Position numbers and translations under genes: made by a program. Below the pieces are notes generated by a model. That model saw only the letters and a list, made by a program, of their open reading frames with translations. It was not told the origin of the DNA and did not search any database. Positions 20,831-31,539 of a DNA stretch of 64,000 nucleotides are shown in pieces. How positions within the stretch are numbered: position 1 is the first letter of the stretch; the number at the start of each line of letters is the position of its first letter. This DNA is from Pseudoips prasinana (Eukaryota > Arthropoda > Insecta > Lepidoptera > Nolidae), in the NCBI GenBank assembly GCA_951640165.1, contig OX621265.1, positions 16,753,001-16,817,000 of the forward strand, in the 5' to 3' direction.

Positions 20831-21180
20831 ATATTTTTGGCTTCGATATGTATTGTAGATCACACCCCAAGTATCCTTTAAAAAAATATTCAATGTACAA
20901 TTTTGACTTTCCTACTATTTTATTATATGTATAGATTTCTATTTCCGTTTGTATCTAAGAGCAATCAAGTATATACCACACACCAAACTTTAACCGCAAG
21001 CTATTTGTACGGTCATATAATAAATTGAGTTTTCTAAATTATTCGGTAGAAATATCGATATCAACTTGAGCGGATTAATTTATGATACCCAACACTAACT
21101 TACACGTGTTCTCGTTAGACAAGGATAAGTATTGCACTTAGCGTAATGAGTGAAAGAGACGAGGATGATATGAACCAGTA

Positions 21181-21248
21181 ATATGTTGGAAAAATCGACA
21201 AAATTACTTACCGAATATGTTGGAAAAATCGACAAAATTACTTACCGA
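21181..21248. repeat. Two direct copies of a 35-bp sequence
   Basis: ATATGTTGGAAAAATCGACA plus AAATTACTTACCGA occurs twice in tandem, at about 21181 and 21216. It is a simple local duplication in the last FAR-A intron. The rest of 20831-21656 shows nothing else I recognise. Confidence 0.85.
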
Positions 21249-21656
21249 TGAAACGTTATGCCATCCTTTTTGTAACTTGAAGTTTTGGCTGACTTTCCAC
21301 ACCATTTCACACGTAGCGTAAAACGCGCACGAGCCATTCCAAACGTATTTTTAACATTTAAATCACAATAATCTCACAAACACATTAATCACATTAAACT
21401 CCCGCACGGTTCTCACGGTTGGTCCAGACTAAAGTTGGGATTGGGGGCGTGCCTGTTTATAATAGCTAAATCAAGTATGTATTGTGATTTTATCATGCCT
21501 TGTAAGCGGTATCTATGGGGGGTAATCTGTGAGTTATCTTGATCATACGGAGGACCAATTTGATAAACTTGAGTGACTGCATTAATTTAGCATATTGCAA
21601 TAGCATAATGCAATACTTAAATAAACATGATTTCGAATTTCCTTTTTTATTTTCAG

Positions 21657-21822
21657 ATTCGTCATTAAAGATGGACTGCAAGGGAGTGACTACGCATACA
21701 GAAAAGTGCAATGGCTGTATTACGCTAATATTATATTTATGTGTCTGTATGCCTATGTTGCGTGGAAATTCTTTTATTTTGCCTTTTCAGTAATACACTA
21801 TGTTTTTGCTCTTGTATTTTAA
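21657..21822 (+). CDS. FAR-A terminal exon, C-terminal membrane segment and stop
   Basis: Acceptor TTATTTTCAG ends at 21656. Joined in phase to 16649 the codon is AGA, then FVIKDGLQGSDYAYRKVQWL, YYANIIFMCLYAYVAWKFF, YFAFSVIHYVFALVF and TAA at 21820-21822. The last 35 or so residues are strongly hydrophobic, fitting the C-terminal membrane anchor of insect FARs (known for the family to sit at the ER). An AATAAA polyadenylation signal is at 21829-21834. The FAR-B counterpart is at 35253-35088, about 85% identical by eye. The three FAR-A exons show no stop, frameshift or splice-site damage. Confidence 0.88.
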
Positions 21823-22252
21823 TTTATAAATAAATAATAAAAATATACTAATCAAACCAAATCTTTCAATTCCATCAAGTTTGGCAAGCCTGGGTTGCAT
21901 AAAATATTTTCAGAAGTCTCAACGTATGGCAAATAACAATGTAGCCAAGACTTGTGTTTATGTACGCTGCGTGTGTTGAATCTCGGATCGACAGCATTGT
22001 TCAGTGAAGCAGTAAAACTAACATTCTGATATTATGTGCAAAATTGTTGGACACTATTGAACACAGGATGGTAATTTATGAAGTCAAAATGATGTTCTAG
22101 CGTAAAAAAATTACAAGTTTATTGAGATAAACTCTCAAAGCTCTAGAAAATATTTCAAAGTGGTAAGGTATGTTCAATTATTCAAAAGTATTCTTAAATG
22201 TTAGCTACTAAAAGCCAAATACTACAATTAATACAGCGTACTTAATGATATA

Positions 22253-22420
22253 TCACACTAAATTTTATAGTGTGTGAGTGTGTATGTTTGTAATTCTTCA
22301 CATCTAAACGGCTAGAGCGATTTTCATAAAATTTGTTATGGCGGTAGCTGAGACCATGGATTAACACATAGGCTATAATTTATAAAGTTAAAAGCGGGTA
22401 AAACCGCGGGGCACTGCTAG
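22253..22420 (+). mobile_element. Short non-autonomous Helitron
   Basis: It starts TCACACTAAATTTTATAG within an AT-rich site and contains the familiar GTGTGTATGTTTGT and AACGGCTAGAGCGATTTTCA text. It ends with a GCGGGTAAAACCGC hairpin followed by CTAG at 22417-22420. The TC start, 3' hairpin and CTAG end define Helitrons; this body type is widespread in Lepidoptera from memory. Confidence 0.75.
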
Positions 22421-22503
22421 TAGCCTCATAAATATAATGCTAGACAGGCTGAGTGGGGTAAATATGTGGTAAAACATAACGGCAAAAGAACTAGGCAATA
22501 TTT

Positions 22504-22549
22504 AACAAAATAGATTTCATAAGATATCTCTTATGAAATCTATTTTGTT
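22504..22549. repeat. 21-bp perfect hairpin, 4-nt loop
   Basis: The arm at 22504-22524 (AACAAAATAGATTTCATAAG plus A) is the exact reverse complement of 22529-22549, with loop TATC. Confidence 0.95.
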
Positions 22550-22554
22550 GGAGG

Positions 22555-22764
22555 TATCCCTCCAAAGAGTTATCCGAATGCCCCATACCATTTCAGAAAG
22601 CACACCTTCCCCGCTTCTGCAACATCACTATGGCTAGAGTTTGGGTTGTAAAAGATCTTTGCTGCTTCCTTTTCCGAATTTAAATACAATTTACAGAAAC
22701 CCACCTTGCTACTTCTAAACGTGGCTGGTAAATGAGTATAAGAAGAGGATGTGTTCATATTCAT
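22555..22764 (-). pseudogene. Unidentified short ORF
   Basis: A 64-residue frame reads SSSYTHLPATFRSSKVGFCK, then NPNSSHSDVAEAGKVCFLKW and YGAFG. I do not recognise it with certainty. The cluster of Cys, His and Trp and its neighbourhood suggest a scrap of a transposon-borne or domesticated-transposon protein. There is no visible splice or promoter context. Confidence 0.25.
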
Positions 22765-23027
22765 CGTTTTTCATCTCTTGCGTCGATAATGCAAATGTTT
22801 TTGTTTTTACTCGGTCGGGTTTCAGCAACTAGTAATGTATATCATAAAGTAATATTTTTTGGCTGCTCCCCTGCGACACCGGATAGGCTAGCGTGCCAAA
22901 CAAAATAAAATGACGAAATAATAAAACAATAATAACATAAGCCCGAAGGCATTTATATACCATATTAATGGGAGTTTTAGCTAGTAAGGTTGCGTTTCCT
23001 ACTGTGAGCATTGAGCGCAAAGCAATC

Positions 23028-23395
23028 ACTTCCGTGCACTTTCATACCTAAGTTTTGTTAACTGGTTAAGAAAAACCCTTTTTTATTATTGTTTTCACAA
23101 CTGGTTTTTAAACAAGAATACGAAGTGTTCATTCATAACTGACAATTACAATATCCATAATAATTTGGGTTAGGTTATGTTAGATTGGTGACCATTTGGC
23201 GCGCGAATGCGAGCGAGCGTGCCGCGGCAGGGGCCGCCGAGCGCTAGAAAAACATTAACCATGGATTGTATTTGTGATTGTCAGTTATGAATGAACACTT
23301 CGTATTCTTGTTTAAAAACCAGTTGTGAAAACAATAATAAAAAAAGGTTTTTCTTAACCAGTTAACAAAACTTAGTTATGAAAGTGCACGGAAGG
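23028..23395. mobile_element. Foldback element with about 130-bp inverted repeats and 8-bp target duplication
   Basis: The segment starting ACTTCCGTGCACTTTCATA and the segment ending TATGAAAGTGCACGGAAGG are near-perfect inverted repeats about 130 bp long. They surround a core that includes a very GC-rich 50 bp (about 23200-23250). Direct copies of AAGCAATC flank it at 23020-23027 and 23396-23403. Long TIRs, an 8-bp duplication and no ORF fit a MITE or foldback element of hAT- or P-like origin. Confidence 0.85.
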
Positions 23396-23403
23396 AAGCA
23401 ATC

Positions 23404-24127
23404 TTCATGATGGTTTTTCGCGCCTAAGCTCAGTTATCCGCTGTTATAATAAGAACGCGATTTATCGACATGGAGAACCCAACTTATGTTAAAAAAAAAT
23501 TAGAGATTATTTTCGCATCAGGTAATAGTCATCACGCTGAATAACTTAAATTTCCATATTTCTGGAGCGTGTAGCTCATAATCGGATGGAAATATGAAAG
23601 AGTATACATAATCAAAGTTATAGAGAATGTTATAAGTTTTCATTTCATCTTAGAACATTTTTTGCTAAATCGCACCATTTTTAAGATATTAGCGAAAAGC
23701 CTAAAATTGAGGTCTTTTTCCCCCTCCCTCCGCTTCACCTCCTAGACGTCAGGACCTTTGGTATATTTTTTCTCTAAGTGCTCTGAACAAGTTTCTGAAT
23801 AAATCACTTAGGATCCCGCTCACGCAGTCTTCTTTACCCTTCTTTGAGTAATTCCTTAATCGAACTAAAGAGAATTGAAACATAAAGTAAAGACGGTTAT
23901 TTAATGCTATAGCACATACCAAATTTTTACCCAGAATTCTTTTAATTTTATGAGACTTTGTGTTCGGCTCTTCAACAATTATTTTTTTTATACAATCATA
24001 CATTTCTAGTTTTAGTTGTCCATTAAGGAATTCTATTGCTGCGATGCTCCCACACTATTCTGAGTTCTTGAAAGATACAAATAATTATTTCTTTTGATAG
24101 ACCACATAGCAATAGGTAGAAATAGGT
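23404..24127. other. Intergenic stretch, nothing firm
   Basis: AT-rich sequence with one 84-residue minus-strand frame (24003-23749) that lacks any motif I know. I see no repeat or gene that can be supported. Confidence 0.4.
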
Positions 24128-24371
24128 GTTGTTGTTGGCGTGGTTGGCAAATGCTTTCACGCCGTAGGTCGTGGGTTCGATTCCCACTCAGGACAGATAT
24201 TTGTGTGCATGAACATGTCTGTTTGTCGTAAGTCGGGGTGTAATTATCTATATAGGTATGTATGTATTTACAAAAAAAAGGAGTATATGTAGTATATCAG
24301 TTATGGTTTCCATAGTAAAAGCTCTGCTTAGTTTGGGATCAGATCGCCGTGTGTAAATAATGTCCCAGGAC
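24128..24371 (+). mobile_element. tRNA-derived SINE (family 2)
   Basis: The head GTTGGCGTGGTTGGCAAATG with B box GGTTCGATTC at 24175-24184 is followed by a body sharing the end TTTGGGATCAGATCGCCGTG and ATGTCCCAGGAC with family 1, then an A-run. The same head recurs at 47966-48065. Confidence 0.75.
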
Positions 24372-24729
24372 AAAAAAAAAAGTGATATTATAGTTTAGCC
24401 TTTGATTCACGGGATTTTAATTGTTCCATTGTAATATTTTTCGAAGTATTTTGTGACCGCTTCAGCTTCTTCGAAGTAAAAATTAGAAAAATAGTCTCTT
24501 TTAACTCGTTGAACTCATTCGGTATATCTTCTAGTGGAAAATAAGCCAGCGCCATGTCTGAAACATAATTTGACTGAGGCCTTATTCTTGTATTTTTGTC
24601 CAAATACCCCAGATGAAAAAAATCAAGTTGACTGGGTTTTAGTCAGAAAGCTTTCAGTGTTTTATTTCACCATTTAGTTTCAAACTAGCATATTATGATT
24701 ACAAATTTATTTCAAATGATCGATTCAAA

Positions 24730-26760
24730 TGCAGCTTCTCAATGAAGTGGAACTACATCATGTGAAAGTGTTGTTAGGTGTGTACTTATGTCCATCCCCT
24801 CGTATCAACATCTTCAACTCTTTTGAAATACTTTTAGAAAAAATTATCCCTTCTTACAGTCATAGTATCATCACGAGTGATTTTAATATTTGTCTTTAAA
24901 AAGAATATATACGTGCTTTTTCTCTATTCTCGGTTATTGAGTAATCCAACCTTATCTGCCTTTCTTTAAATGCGACACTCCATTTTTGTAATCCCTTCTG
25001 GATCTTATCTTCGTCTCTTCTCGTGATTGCGTCGCCAAGTATGGTCAATGTTGTGCTGTTGTATTGTCATATCACGATCTGACCTTTCTCTGTTATGAAA
25101 TCCTGCCTCCTAAGGCTAAGTTGAAAATCCTTCTTCAATGCAATTTTAGTGGTATGAACCTTGAAAGACTTCGAGAAGCTGCCAGCGGCATCAACTGGAG
25201 TCTTGTACTAAATATTTCGACAGTCGATGACAAGTTCAATACGTTAACATCACTTTTAATTGATTTATATGATATATACGCCCCTATTCGAGCTACAAAA
25301 GTTAAACAACTTCCGGCTCCGTGGTTAAATGAGGACTTTTAAAAGATTATGAATCTTAAAGCTGCAGCAAAAGCTAAATATAAGTGCCGACCTTCTGAAT
25401 ACTCTAGGGAAAAATATAATTCTATCCGTAATCGCTGCAATAAGATGTGTAGGGACGCTCGACGCCATAATATTCATAAATCTGTAGAAAATGGAGATAA
25501 AGCCAAAATCAGGAAATTTCTCAGGTTTCGTAGAGTGGGGAAGTGCCAAGGTCAACTTTGTCATAATCTAGATATAAATAGTAATGCGGTAGTAAAAGCT
25601 CAAACTTTGAAATATCTGTCATCTCTTCCAATGGCTGATCATCTACCTTTCGTCTTTAATCAATTCACGCATTGTGATGTTAAGAAAAGCATCTTGTCAA
25701 TAACTTCCAATGTAGTTGGTAACGACAATGTCAGCCGTAATATGATGATTCCTATACTTGATAAAATCCTTACTATTCGTCCTCTGTCATATCCTGAATC
25801 ATTCCATCTCTAGTGGATCAGTTTCACACAGTCACAGAACCGTCACGGCCTAGGTCCATATTACGGATGACATCAGAAATGCTTTAGGGATTGGAAATCT
25901 TACAGTTCTTCTTCTATTTGTCTTTAGTAACGCATTTAATACTGTAGATTTTGCCCTTCTCCTTGACATCCTGAGCTCACTTAACATATCTCCAACGGCG
26001 ATTGATTGGTTTCAGTCTTACCGGCTTGGCCGTCGACAAAGAGTCCGTATTGATGACACATTTTTGTCATGGTGCAATATAGTTGCTTGTGTGCCACAGG
26101 GTGGCATTCTTTCTCCGTTACTTTTTGCTATATTTGTAAATACAATCTATACAAATAAATAAAATTGAAGTGTCTGTTTGTAATATTAAAATAACCGATT
26201 TTTACTACATGTATATGAATATATATACGGTACATACCCCAAAATATTTTTTTTTACAATTTTTGTCTGTCTGTCTGTCTGTTTGTTCCGGCTTATCTCT
26301 GAAATGGCTGGACCGATTATGACGGGACTTTTTTTGGCAGGTAGCTGATGTAATAAAGAGTAACTTAGGCTACGTTTATTTTAGAAAAATTGTTTAATTT
26401 AGAAAATCCAATAAAAAACTTAACAAGCTAATTAACACGCGGACAAAGTCGCGGGCACAGCTAGTATCCAATAATATTAATTCCTCCTACCATCTATAAG
26501 CAAACGATCGCCATACACCGTTTGCGAAACTTCCAGACCCCATTACCGCCCTTAATGATGATTTGGCTCGAATAGGAGAGTAGAGTCACGCGTATGGACT
26601 TAAAATCAATCCATTGAAGAGTCAGGCTATTGTAGTTAGTAGCTCTTGAATGATTTCTAGCGCGGACTAGTAACAACTTTTTCAAGTTACTTCAAATGGA
26701 ACCAATATTCCTTTTACGGACAGCGTCAAGAACTTAGGGATCATTATCGACGTTACATTG
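24730..26760 (+). mobile_element. CR1-like LINE remnant, plus strand
   Basis: This is a decayed copy of the family at 12440-15600. Endonuclease scraps (KVLLGVYLCPSPR, HSIITSDFNICL), then SYHDLTFLCYEILPPKAKLK, YDIYAPIRATKVKQLPAPWL, RNRCNKMCRDARRHN and NVVGNDNVSRNMMIPILDK are in two clean frames at 25064-25813. RT text continues at 25870-26140 (VFSNAFNTVDFALLLDILSS, VPQGGILSPLLFAIFVNT) and, after a Helitron, at 26465-26760 (SSYHL.., VKNLGIIIDVTLSC). The YADD region is mutated. The 3' end is replaced by another LINE at about 26765. Confidence 0.7.
26146..26464 (+). mobile_element. Non-autonomous Helitron inserted in the LINE RT domain
   Basis: It starts TCTATACAAATAAATAAAAT and ends with the hairpin CGCGGACAAAGTCGCG, then GGCACAG and CTAG at 26461-26464. 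The insertion lies between A and T, as Helitrons do. The body has a short TCTG microsatellite and the text GGCTGGACCGATTATGACGG. LINE RT coding text continues on both sides, so the Helitron arrived after the LINE. Confidence 0.85.
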
Positions 26761-26764
26761 TCTT

Positions 26765-27700
26765 GTCACATAAAAATAAAATAAAAATAAAAAATCTGTT
26801 TATTTAAATTAAAGTAATACAATTATTTTACATTAAATCTTAACTCTAAATCTTAAAAGTGTAAGATTATATGGTAAACGTGTTGCCGCTTATATTCTAA
26901 TTAAATTTTATTTAAAAAGTGTCGCTTTAATATGTTGCTTACCTGTCTACTATTTCTGTTTTCTAACTTCTGTACTATGGATATGGGTAATTTATTCAGT
27001 GTTTTGGGTAGCATGCAATTCCAAACCCTTTCACCGTACACATTTGTAGTCAAACAATCTATAATAGTTATCTCTGTATTGGTACTTGATTTTTTGTGGA
27101 ACAATAGTTTTCAATATTAGCAACTGTAGATTATATATGTCAGACAGGTATGTTCTATAAGTGGGACCGTAGCTGTACAGTCCGTAATTTATAACGGAAT
27201 CAGCTAATGCCATATATAGTAGGGAACTTTATTTTTAAGTATGCACAATTTTATTAAAACATTTCTAAGTTTAGAACATACTTGGTCAATGTGTAACCTC
27301 CAATTATATTGATGATCTAGTTTTAACCCTAGATATGTTTGTTCTTTTACAATTTCGAGGTGAATTCAAGAGCATACGGTGTTGACATTATGCATGCAGT
27401 TGTTCATGAGCAACGATTTTAGGCAAATAATTAATTATTTTATATGGTGAATGTATGTACATCAATTTAGTTTTACTGTAGTTTATAAATAATCCTAAAT
27501 CGGATGCCCATTTGCACAAAAGGTCAAAATCATTCTGCATCATACTTTGCGCTATAGATATAGGTAATAATACAAGTGTCATCCGCAAATTGATATACGG
27601 AACTGTGCTGAAATATTTTGAACATATAATTAACATACAATGTAATGATATGTTCAACCCGAACCCTGGGCCATGCCTTGTAGGGTTGGTATCTGATCGC
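26765..27700 (-). mobile_element. LINE 3' half remnant, minus strand
   Basis: The 3' end (AAAATAAAAATAAAAAAT on plus) is at 26770-26800. Minus-strand coding text includes, from right to left, MAQGSG (PQGS-like), QFADDTCIIT (catalytic FADD) near 27590, DFDLLCKWASDLGLFINYSK and TKLMYIHSPYK, then LADSVINYGLYSYGPT and GERVWNCMLPKTLNKLP. Frames are broken. The family is not assigned beyond Jockey/L2-like. Confidence 0.65.
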
Positions 27701-28326
27701 TCTGTTCATCAGCTATGCTAACTGCATTAAATCTATTTGTTTGATACTTTTCGAGTAGTTCCAACATTGACCCTGTGAAAAACGGCTAAACACTTCTCAG
27801 ATCAATTTACCAGGCACGCCATACACTATATACATCTCTGAAGCCCTTACAAAGAGAACCAGTCGCCTTTTCTACTTCGCCCGCGAAGCAGTGAAAAATA
27901 ATAAATTCGTAGCAGCATGGACTTCGTATGGGAAACTACATGTATGTCAAGAGAGAAGATGGTCAAGCCCCTTTACTTATAACAAAGGAAAGTGACCTCT
28001 TCGAGTCAGCTCTATGACTAGTATTACTTACAATTATTTTCTTTTTAATTATTTTTATTCTATCTCACAGCATGTTTGGTAAGGTATTAGATATTAATCT
28101 TAAAGTATTTTTGTTAAAATTAGTGTTACTGTATATGGAAACCTACACACTATTCTACATTTTACACACACACACACACACTATCACCAATTGGGCTAAA
28201 ACCATTAATAAAAACAATATTACACTACTGCGCTAAGGAACGTATACTAGGATCTCTTAAGTTTTCCACCTACCGACCTCCAAACCTACTTTTTAACTCA
28301 ATCTATTTCCTCTATAATAGTTATCT

Positions 28327-29278
28327 ATGGCTTTTGATAACATAGAAACTATAAACACATGTTTGGACAACTTATCGGTAGCCAAGAGTATCCCTTGTGA
28401 TGTTATATATATACAAAACCATATTTTGACTGATACCAGTGTTGCTCTAAATCTTATTTCGCAAAATGTAAGGAGTGTTACATGTAATATAAATAATTTC
28501 TGTATCCTATTATGTAGGTCTAATGTGAATTGGGACATAATAATTCTGATCGAGTGTTGGCTCTTGAAATCTAAATACATCCCAGATCTCGATGGATTTA
28601 GCTATATGGCAACGAGGTCACATAAGACGCAAAATGAAGGGGTCGTTATTATATTATAATAATAGGCTAAGTGTTTCATTTGAAGAGCCTCAACTCGCTA
28701 ACGCAAACTGTTTGTTGTTAAAACTCAATGCTGAAACGTGTGTTATTGGTATATATCTTCCCCCTACTAAGCACAACACCTCTGACTTTGTTAACTCAAT
28801 CGGTCTATTAATAGAAAGTTTGAATTCATACAAAAACATAATTTTATGTGGTGACATTAACATTGACATAGTACCAAACTCTACCGACAAACGCTCTTAT
28901 GACTATCAAAATATTTTAGCCAGTCACTGTTTGCTCCCTGCTCACACCTTGCCTACTCACGGTCAAACATGCTTGGATCACATATTCCTTAAAACTAAAT
29001 ATAACGCAAACTATCTCGTCATACCATCATCCATAACTGATCATGAGGCTGTTGCACTTAGTATCGACACGAAGTCTTGTATTATGTACAGTAAGAAATA
29101 TCGTACCCGTATAGACTATGACAGACTGGATTTCACTATTGAAAATATTAATTTCCAGACAGTTTACGATTGTAATGAGGTTGATATAGCTACCAATATC
29201 CTCAGTGATCTAAGTAATAAAGGTTCCAAGAAAGGTCAAATAAACCTTGGATTACTAAGGGTCTTCTTCACTCCATGA
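28327..29278 (+). pseudogene. LINE ORF2 endonuclease part
   Basis: Two overlapping frames carry the endonuclease: LNLISQNVRSVTCNINNFCI and IILIECWLLKSKYIPD in the first (to 28659), then NANCLLLKLNAETCVIGIYL, ILCGDINIDIVPN, CLDHIFLKTKYNA and SSITDHEAVALSID in the second (to 29278). The Glu of IECW, Asp-Ile-Asn of GDINI and Asp-His of TDHE are kept. A one-base shift near 28640 breaks the frame. Confidence 0.75.
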
Positions 29279-29703
29279 GGAACCACTCTGAAAACGAAAC
29301 ATTTAAATTACGTATAAACGCTATAGACATTTTAATAATGCATTATTAAAAAAATATAAATGTGACTATGAAAAGCATGAGATCAAAAGGCCTCAGGAAA
29401 AAAATATCTTTGGGGCGTCATTAATAATATGAGTAATAGAAAAAAAGTTGCAGATCATTCGTCTAGTCTCCTGACAGCCAACGATCTCAAAACGAGTGTT
29501 AATCAGGTTAACAGTTTCTTCGCTAATATTGGGCGAAAACTTATACAAAGTCACACAAGTTCCACACGCAGTAATAATCAAAACCGCGTTGATTCAAATT
29601 CAGTTGATTCAATTCGAACCTAAGCCTAGTACTTCTAAGGTGTTGCTTCCCAGAGACAAGGTTAAACTAAGACATTTAATATTGGGTTTAAAAGACAACA
29701 ATA

Positions 29704-29970
29704 TGTTATTGACAATATGTAGTAAAAATATTAGACTTAAACTAGATAATTAAACATAATCTCTTGACAATAACTTGATACGGGCTAGCTAAATATCATT
29801 TCTGTAATAAAATAAATTTTATAAATGTTTTCATACAAGATGTACCTAAATATCTATGTTACTAGAAATAATATCTAATGTATACAACTATATTACTACA
29901 AACATGTTCTGACTATTTACAAGCGCTTTTTTAAAGTCTACGTGAATAAAAACCTTTTTTATTTTATTTT
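29704..29970 (+). mobile_element. Repeat family A copy with 7-bp target duplication
   Basis: This 267-bp copy matches the 3' part of the segment at 58640-59175 and ends in ACCTTTTTTATTTTATTTT. AACAATA occurs directly at both edges (29697-29703 and 29971-29977). The target duplication and the 5' truncation show that family A moves by target-primed reverse transcription. Confidence 0.85.
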
Positions 29971-30066
29971 AACAATACCGCTTCTATCGATCTAATATCT
30001 GGAAAAATTGTCAAAACATACACCAACCTACTTACCAAGCCCATTACCTACATTTGCAATCTCTCT

Positions 30067-31278
30067 TTGGGATGTGGTTTATTTTCTTTGGCTTTCAAAA
30101 GAGCTCTTGTTAAACCTATCCAAAAGGGAGAAGATAGAAGTAGCGTTGATCATTTTACACCTATTTCCATTCTTCAAACCATATCTAAAATACTCGAACG
30201 AGTAATAAGCAAACGCTTGGTTGACTATCTTGACCGCAACAATCTAATCTTATCTGCCCAGTATGGCTTTCGGGCCGAAAAATCAACCAGTGATGCCGTT
30301 CAGGATTTTGTTGACTCGGTTATACCCATACTCGATGGAGGTAAAAAGTGTCTTGCAGTATTCCTGGATATAACTAAAGTGTTCGACACGGTTTCTATCC
30401 CACAACTTTTGAAAAAGCTTGAGCTCATGGGGCTCAGAGGAATCACGTTACAACTTTTTGCGAGTTATTTAAATGATAGAAGGCAGTGTGTTAAAATAGA
30501 TGGTCATATCAGCAATGAATTTTTTTTTTTATATAATATCTGGGGACAATGTCACACAGATCATCCTAGTCCCAAACTAAGCAAAGCTTGTACTATGGGT
30601 ACCAGGCGACGATATACATACTTATATAGATAGATAAATACTTATATACATAGAAAACGTCCATGACTCAGAAACAAATATTCGTGCTCATCACACAAAT
30701 ATTTGCACTTACCGGGATTCGAACACTACCAACTAGGCTACGGTGACGGTCATTTCATTCAATTATCTGTTAACTGTGATGTTCCTCAGGGGACTATCTT
30801 CGGTCCATCATTATTCTTAGTATATATAAATAACCTTCGTAATTTGCAACTAGAACATGGAAAAATACTTACCTATGCAGACGACGCTGCGCTTATTTTC
30901 TACGGTACTAATTGGGAAGAAGTCTATTGTAGGGCCCAAACTGGATTAAATACAGTCTGTTCGTGGGTAGAAGCCAATTTACTGTCATTGAATGTCAATA
31001 AAACGAACTACATCACTTTTAACTTAAGATCCAATCTCACACCTACTTCAACGCATTTAATAAAGGTCCACAGCTGTAAACAATTGGCGCCAACTTGCAC
31101 ATGCCCTTCCCTCGATAAAACTGTTTCCGTCAAATATCTTGGAGTCATAATTGATCAGTCAATGACTTTCAAACCTCACATTGAAGTCCTTGTCATTAGA
31201 CTTCGAAACCATATTTATATCTATAAGACACTTAAAAATGTTGCTGGTGGAGTGGTTAAAATCGTCTACCATGCATGA
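30067..31278 (+). pseudogene. LINE ORF2 reverse transcriptase part, split by a SINE
   Basis: RT blocks before the SINE: LVKPIQKGEDRSSVDHFTP, ISILQTISKILERVISKRLV, YGFRAEKSTSDAVQDF, FLDITKVFDTVSIPQLL. After it: VNCDVPQGTIFGPSLFLVYI, LTYADDAALIFYGTNWEEV with the YADD catalytic pair, LSLNVNKTNYITF and VKYLGVIIDQSMTFKPH. A second break follows 31278, after which ITSWGGAAKTHLLELERTHR continues in another frame to about 31500. Confidence 0.75.
30531..30741 (-). mobile_element. tRNA-derived SINE (family 1), reverse copy
   Basis: The reverse complement of the SINE at 9570-9811: the end ATCTGGGGACAATGTCACAC is on the left, and the B box (GGGATTCGAACAC on this strand) is at about 30714-30726. It interrupts the LINE RT between the catalytic FLDI block and the VPQG block. 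Confidence 0.8.
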
Positions 31279-31539
31279 TGTCAGTCAGTTATTGAATACT
31301 GTATCACATCTTGGGGTGGTGCAGCTAAAACTCATTTACTGGAACTAGAGCGGACCCACCGAGCGATTCTGAAGGTTAGTGCAAGTCTGCCATACTGCTT
31401 CTCAACCACAGCTCTATTTGCAAGATGGGATGTACTTACTGTCAGGCAAATCTTTGTACTACAAACTGTCTTAAGAAAGCATTGTCATACAATTCTGAAA
31501 CTATGAAAACTACGAAATTTATATGTAATGCATGCAATA

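Larger units (their letters stand above)
27780..31500 (+). mobile_element. LINE, same family as 677-4858, with nested insertions
   Basis: An ORF1 end at 27800-28010 (YISEALTKRTSRLFYFAREA, then AAWTSYGKLHV) matches the FP25K-like domain. ORF2 starts at about 28327, the same spacing as in the copy at 677-4858. Two later insertions interrupt it: a repeat-A copy at 29704-29970 and a family-1 SINE at 30531-30741. Removing them would rejoin RT text. Frameshifts show it is dead. Confidence 0.8.
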
